This document shows, piece by piece, positions 4,757 through 7,206 of a stretch of DNA of 7,206 nucleotides. The notes beneath the pieces were generated by a model. It did no database searches. It was not told where the DNA came from and worked only from the letters and a program-made list of their open reading frames with translations. Location of the stretch: positions 1 through 7,206 of the forward strand of contig JAEUSA010000085.1 in the NCBI GenBank assembly GCA_016788945.1. The letters run 5' to 3'. Source of the stretch: Leptospiraceae bacterium. Lineage in GTDB: Bacteria > Spirochaetota > Leptospiria > Turneriellales > Turneriellaceae. Made by a program: the position numbers and the translations under genes. How positions within the stretch are numbered: position 1 is the stretch's first letter; each line of letters starts with the position of its first letter.

Positions 4757-7177
4757 ATGCCGTTAAATCCGTTGTCGTCCGATAAGTTGCGTTGGCGTTG
4801 CGATCTGAAACTGCTCGATTTTTTTACCACCACCGCCGAAATTCGCGAACTACAGGAAAGTCTCGGCCAGTCACGCGCCGAAGAGGCGCTCGATTACGGT
4901 ACTGCGATCAACAAGCCGGGTTACAATATCTATGCGATGAGCGACACCGGTGATAACCGCCGCAAGTCGGTACAAAAGATACTGTCGCGCAAAGCTGCGG
5001 GTCGTGCGGTACCGCAAGACTGGTGTTATATCAACAATTTCGAAAACCCGGGTAAGCCGTACGCGCTGGCGTTGCCGCCGGGCCGCGGGCGCCAGCTCAA
5101 GAATGACATGGACCAATTCGTCAGCGAGTTGCCTGGGGTAATCTCGGGCGCGTTCGAATCTGACGAATACCGCAACGGCCTCGAAAATATTCAAAACGAA
5201 TTCAAAAAAATGCACGAAGGTTCGCTGCAAGAACTTGGCGACGAGGCGGCAAAGAACGGGCTGGCCCTTGTGCAGGGGTCGCAGGGTTTTGTCTTTGTTC
5301 CCATTCGCGGCAATGACGTGATTTCCCCCGAAGAATTTGCTAAACTGTCAGACGAAGAAAAAGAAAAGATCGGTCAGAAAACAGAAGAGTTCACAGAAAA
5401 ATTTGCCATACTCAGCCGGCAGTTTCCCAAATGGCGCCGCGATCTGCAAGCGCGTCTGCGCGAAGCAAACGCCGAAACGGTACGCGAAGCTGTCGGGCAC
5501 ATGATTGACGAAATACGCGAGGGTTACCGCGACATTCCCGCGGTCGGCGCGTTTCTCGATCAGGTGTTTGCCGAAGTCGTCAAAGTCGGCGAGGGGCTCG
5601 CGGGCCGGCACCGCGGTGAAGATGAGCAGAGCGAAGGTGCATCGACTATGAATGCTCCGCTGCAGCGTTTCGCCGTCAATGTGATCGTCGACCAGACGGG
5701 TCTCAGCGAAGCCCCCGTCGTTTACGAAGACAGTCCCAACTACCAGAATTTGCTCGGGCGTTCAGACCAGGTCGCCTATTACGGCGTGCTGATGACCAAC
5801 TTTACGTTGATTAAACCCGGTGCACTGCATCGCGCGAATGGCGGATTTCTCATCGTCGACGCTGAGAAATTACTCACGCAGCCTTTTGCCTATGATGGTC
5901 TCAAGCGGGCGCTCAAAGCGGGTAGTCTCAAGATCGAATCGCCGCTGCAGTTGGGCGGGCTCACGAGTACCGTCTCCCTCGAACCTGATCCGATACCGCT
6001 CGACGTCAAGGTGGTACTCAGCGGCGACCGGCGCATCTATTATCTGCTGCTCGAATATGACCCCGAATTCAGAGACCTGTTCCGTGTCGTCGCCGATTTT
6101 GACGGCGATGTACTGCGTGATGATGCTTCGGCGCGGCATTATGCGGGATACATAGCACACCTCGCGAGCGAGCACAAGCTGAAGCCTTTTGCGCGCGAGG
6201 CGGTCGCCCAGCTCATCGAACACAGTGCACGGCTGAGCGGCGACGCCGAAAAGCTGTCGGTGAACGCGCATATGATGGTCGACCTGATGAGCGAAGCCGA
6301 TCATCTTGCGGCAGGCGAGGGCAAAGATACCGTCGGTGCCGAACATATCGGCGAGGCGCTGCAGCGCCAGATTCGCCGCGCAGACCGCGTGCGGCTTGAA
6401 CTCGAGCGCGAAGTCGTGCGCGGCACGCTGATGATTGCGACCGACGGCAACGAAGTCGGTCAGGTCAACGGCCTCGCCGTGATGCAGGTCGCCGAATATG
6501 CGTTTGCGCATCCGCTGCGCATCACTGCCAATGTGTGGCTCGGCAAAGGCAACATCATCGACATCGAGCGCGAATCAGAACTTGGCGGCAAGATTCACTC
6601 AAAAGGCGTAATGATTCTATCCTCGTTTCTCGCGTGGAAGTTCGGTCGCGATCGACCGCTGGCAATCGGTGCGAGTCTGGTCTTTGAGCAGTCATATGGT
6701 CCGGTCGAAGGGGATTCCGCCTCTTTGGCAGAGCTGTGTGCGTTGCTGTCGGGCCTTGCCGTTCTGCCTATTAGGCAGAATTTGTCGGTGACGGGTTCGG
6801 TCAACCAGCACGGGCGTGTGCAAGCGATCGGCGGTGTGAATGAGAAGATTGAAGGTTTCTTCGATCTCTGCCAGGCACGCGGTCTCGATGGTTCGCACGG
6901 TGTGATTATTCCCGAAGCGAACGTCAAGCACCTGATGCTGCGCCACGATGTCGTCGCCGCATGCACGGCCGGCAAGTTCCACGTCTATTCGGTCACGACC
7001 GTCGATGAAGCGCTTGAGTTGCTGACCGGGGTTTCCGCAGGCGAACTCAATAAAGAAGGAAAATACGCGCGTGGCAGCGCGTACTACGCGGTGAGCGAGA
7101 GGCTCTCCGCGATGGCCAAAGCCGCGCAGAAGGGCACGCCCGCCAAAGACAACAACCACGGTAAAAAGGGGAAATAA
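4757..7177 (+). CDS. Lon-related ATP-dependent protease of the AAA_32 (YcbZ/LonH-like) family, with degenerate P-loop
   Basis: An 806-residue cytoplasmic protein of usual family length. Residues 11-130 match the AAA_32 N-terminal pattern (LRWRCD, FFTTTAEI, SLGQSRAEEALDYG, GYNIYAM, DWCYINNFENP, ALPPGRG). A helical insertion with charged coiled-coil character spans about 135-290. The second ATPase segment has GALHRANGGFLIVDAEKLL (355-373, Walker B-like) and LDVKVVLSGDRRIYYLL (415-431). The Lon peptidase domain covers about 555-755, with nucleophile S654 in EGDSAS and K697 in GGVNEK forming the Ser-Lys dyad, plus the GSVNQHGRVQAIGG segment between them. The expected P-loop (G-x-x-G-x-GK/R-T/S) reads SDTGDNRRKS at 62-71, lacking the glycines. 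Such loss is known in AAA_32 domains, so ATP dependence is doubtful. A Lys-rich tail (787-806) ends the protein. In-frame TTG 4634 and ATG 4706 could lengthen it, but only the ATG at 4757 has both a ribosome binding site and a family-like N-terminus. Its substrates are unknown; a quality-control role is inferred from Lon relatives. It is distinct from classical Lon, so no gene symbol is given. Confidence 0.92.
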   Translation: MPLNPLSSDKLRWRCDLKLLDFFTTTAEIRELQESLGQSRAEEALDYGTAINKPGYNIYAMSDTGDNRRKSVQKILSRKAAGRAVPQDWCYINNFENPGKPYALALPPGRGRQLKNDMDQFVSELPGVISGAFESDEYRNGLENIQNEFKKMHEGSLQELGDEAAKNGLALVQGSQGFVFVPIRGNDVISPEEFAKLSDEEKEKIGQKTEEFTEKFAILSRQFPKWRRDLQARLREANAETVREAVGHMIDEIREGYRDIPAVGAFLDQVFAEVVKVGEGLAGRHRGEDEQSEGASTMNAPLQRFAVNVIVDQTGLSEAPVVYEDSPNYQNLLGRSDQVAYYGVLMTNFTLIKPGALHRANGGFLIVDAEKLLTQPFAYDGLKRALKAGSLKIESPLQLGGLTSTVSLEPDPIPLDVKVVLSGDRRIYYLLLEYDPEFRDLFRVVADFDGDVLRDDASARHYAGYIAHLASEHKLKPFAREAVAQLIEHSARLSGDAEKLSVNAHMMVDLMSEADHLAAGEGKDTVGAEHIGEALQRQIRRADRVRLELEREVVRGTLMIATDGNEVGQVNGLAVMQVAEYAFAHPLRITANVWLGKGNIIDIERESELGGKIHSKGVMILSSFLAWKFGRDRPLAIGASLVFEQSYGPVEGDSASLAELCALLSGLAVLPIRQNLSVTGSVNQHGRVQAIGGVNEKIEGFFDLCQARGLDGSHGVIIPEANVKHLMLRHDVVAACTAGKFHVYSVTTVDEALELLTGVSAGELNKEGKYARGSAYYAVSERLSAMAKAAQKGTPAKDNNHGKKGK

Positions 7178-7206
7178 CGCGTTCGTCGGGGTTAATGCGC
7201 CGACAG

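Noticed and set aside
5870..6511. Open frame of 213 codons on the minus strand opposite the Lon-like gene
   Set aside because: It is antisense to conserved, strongly biased coding sequence; such long shadow frames are common in GC-rich genes and no motif supports it.
6762..6780. Inverted repeat TTCTGCCTA-T-TAGGCAGAA inside the Lon-like gene
   Set aside because: It lies in coding sequence for the family-typical LPIRQNLSVTGS segment, so codon choice on a conserved peptide explains it well enough; no regulatory context is visible.
7185..7204. Possible terminator after the Lon-like gene (GTCGG...CCGAC)
   Set aside because: Only a 5-bp stem with a 10-base loop is visible and the window ends at once, so a T-run cannot be checked.

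Overview
The window is about 7.2 kb of bacterial DNA of moderate GC, densely packed with genes and with no stretch longer than about 160 bases outside genes. Several proteins have export signals and there is a Lon-related protease of the AAA_32 type. This suits a Gram-negative (diderm) bacterium. The style of the secreted hypothetical proteins and the moderate GC would be compatible with a Leptospiraceae-like spirochaete, but this is a guess and nothing in the window proves the taxon.

Left part (1-1787, minus strand): a restriction module. It holds the N-terminal third of a type I restriction subunit (hsdR, running off the left edge) and, upstream of it, a complete GIY-YIG/DUF4357 protein of a kind often found beside type I systems. 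The hsdM and hsdS genes are not in the window. The leader between the two genes (821-920) carries a perfect 12-bp inverted repeat and a second short hairpin.

Middle part (1800-3246, minus strand): three genes for exported proteins of unknown function. Two are adjacent paralogues of 83 and 85 residues with the same four-cysteine spacing (C-x5-C-x5-C-x8-C) and a shared C-terminal APEPxxIPxT tail. The third is a 283-residue secreted protein ending 12 bases before the GIY-YIG gene. A perfect 16-bp palindrome separates it from the cysteine-rich pair.

Right part (3304-7177): a PPP-type metallophosphatase on the plus strand, convergent with a four-helix membrane protein on the minus strand. Divergent from the latter is a large Lon-related ATP-dependent protease on the plus strand. 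The protease keeps its Ser-Lys catalytic dyad, but its P-loop is strongly degenerate.

The genes do not form one obvious pathway. The most unusual items are the tandem cysteine-rich secreted peptides, a gapped 20-base motif shared by the hsdR leader and the leader of the cysteine-rich pair, and the degenerate P-loop of the Lon-like protease.
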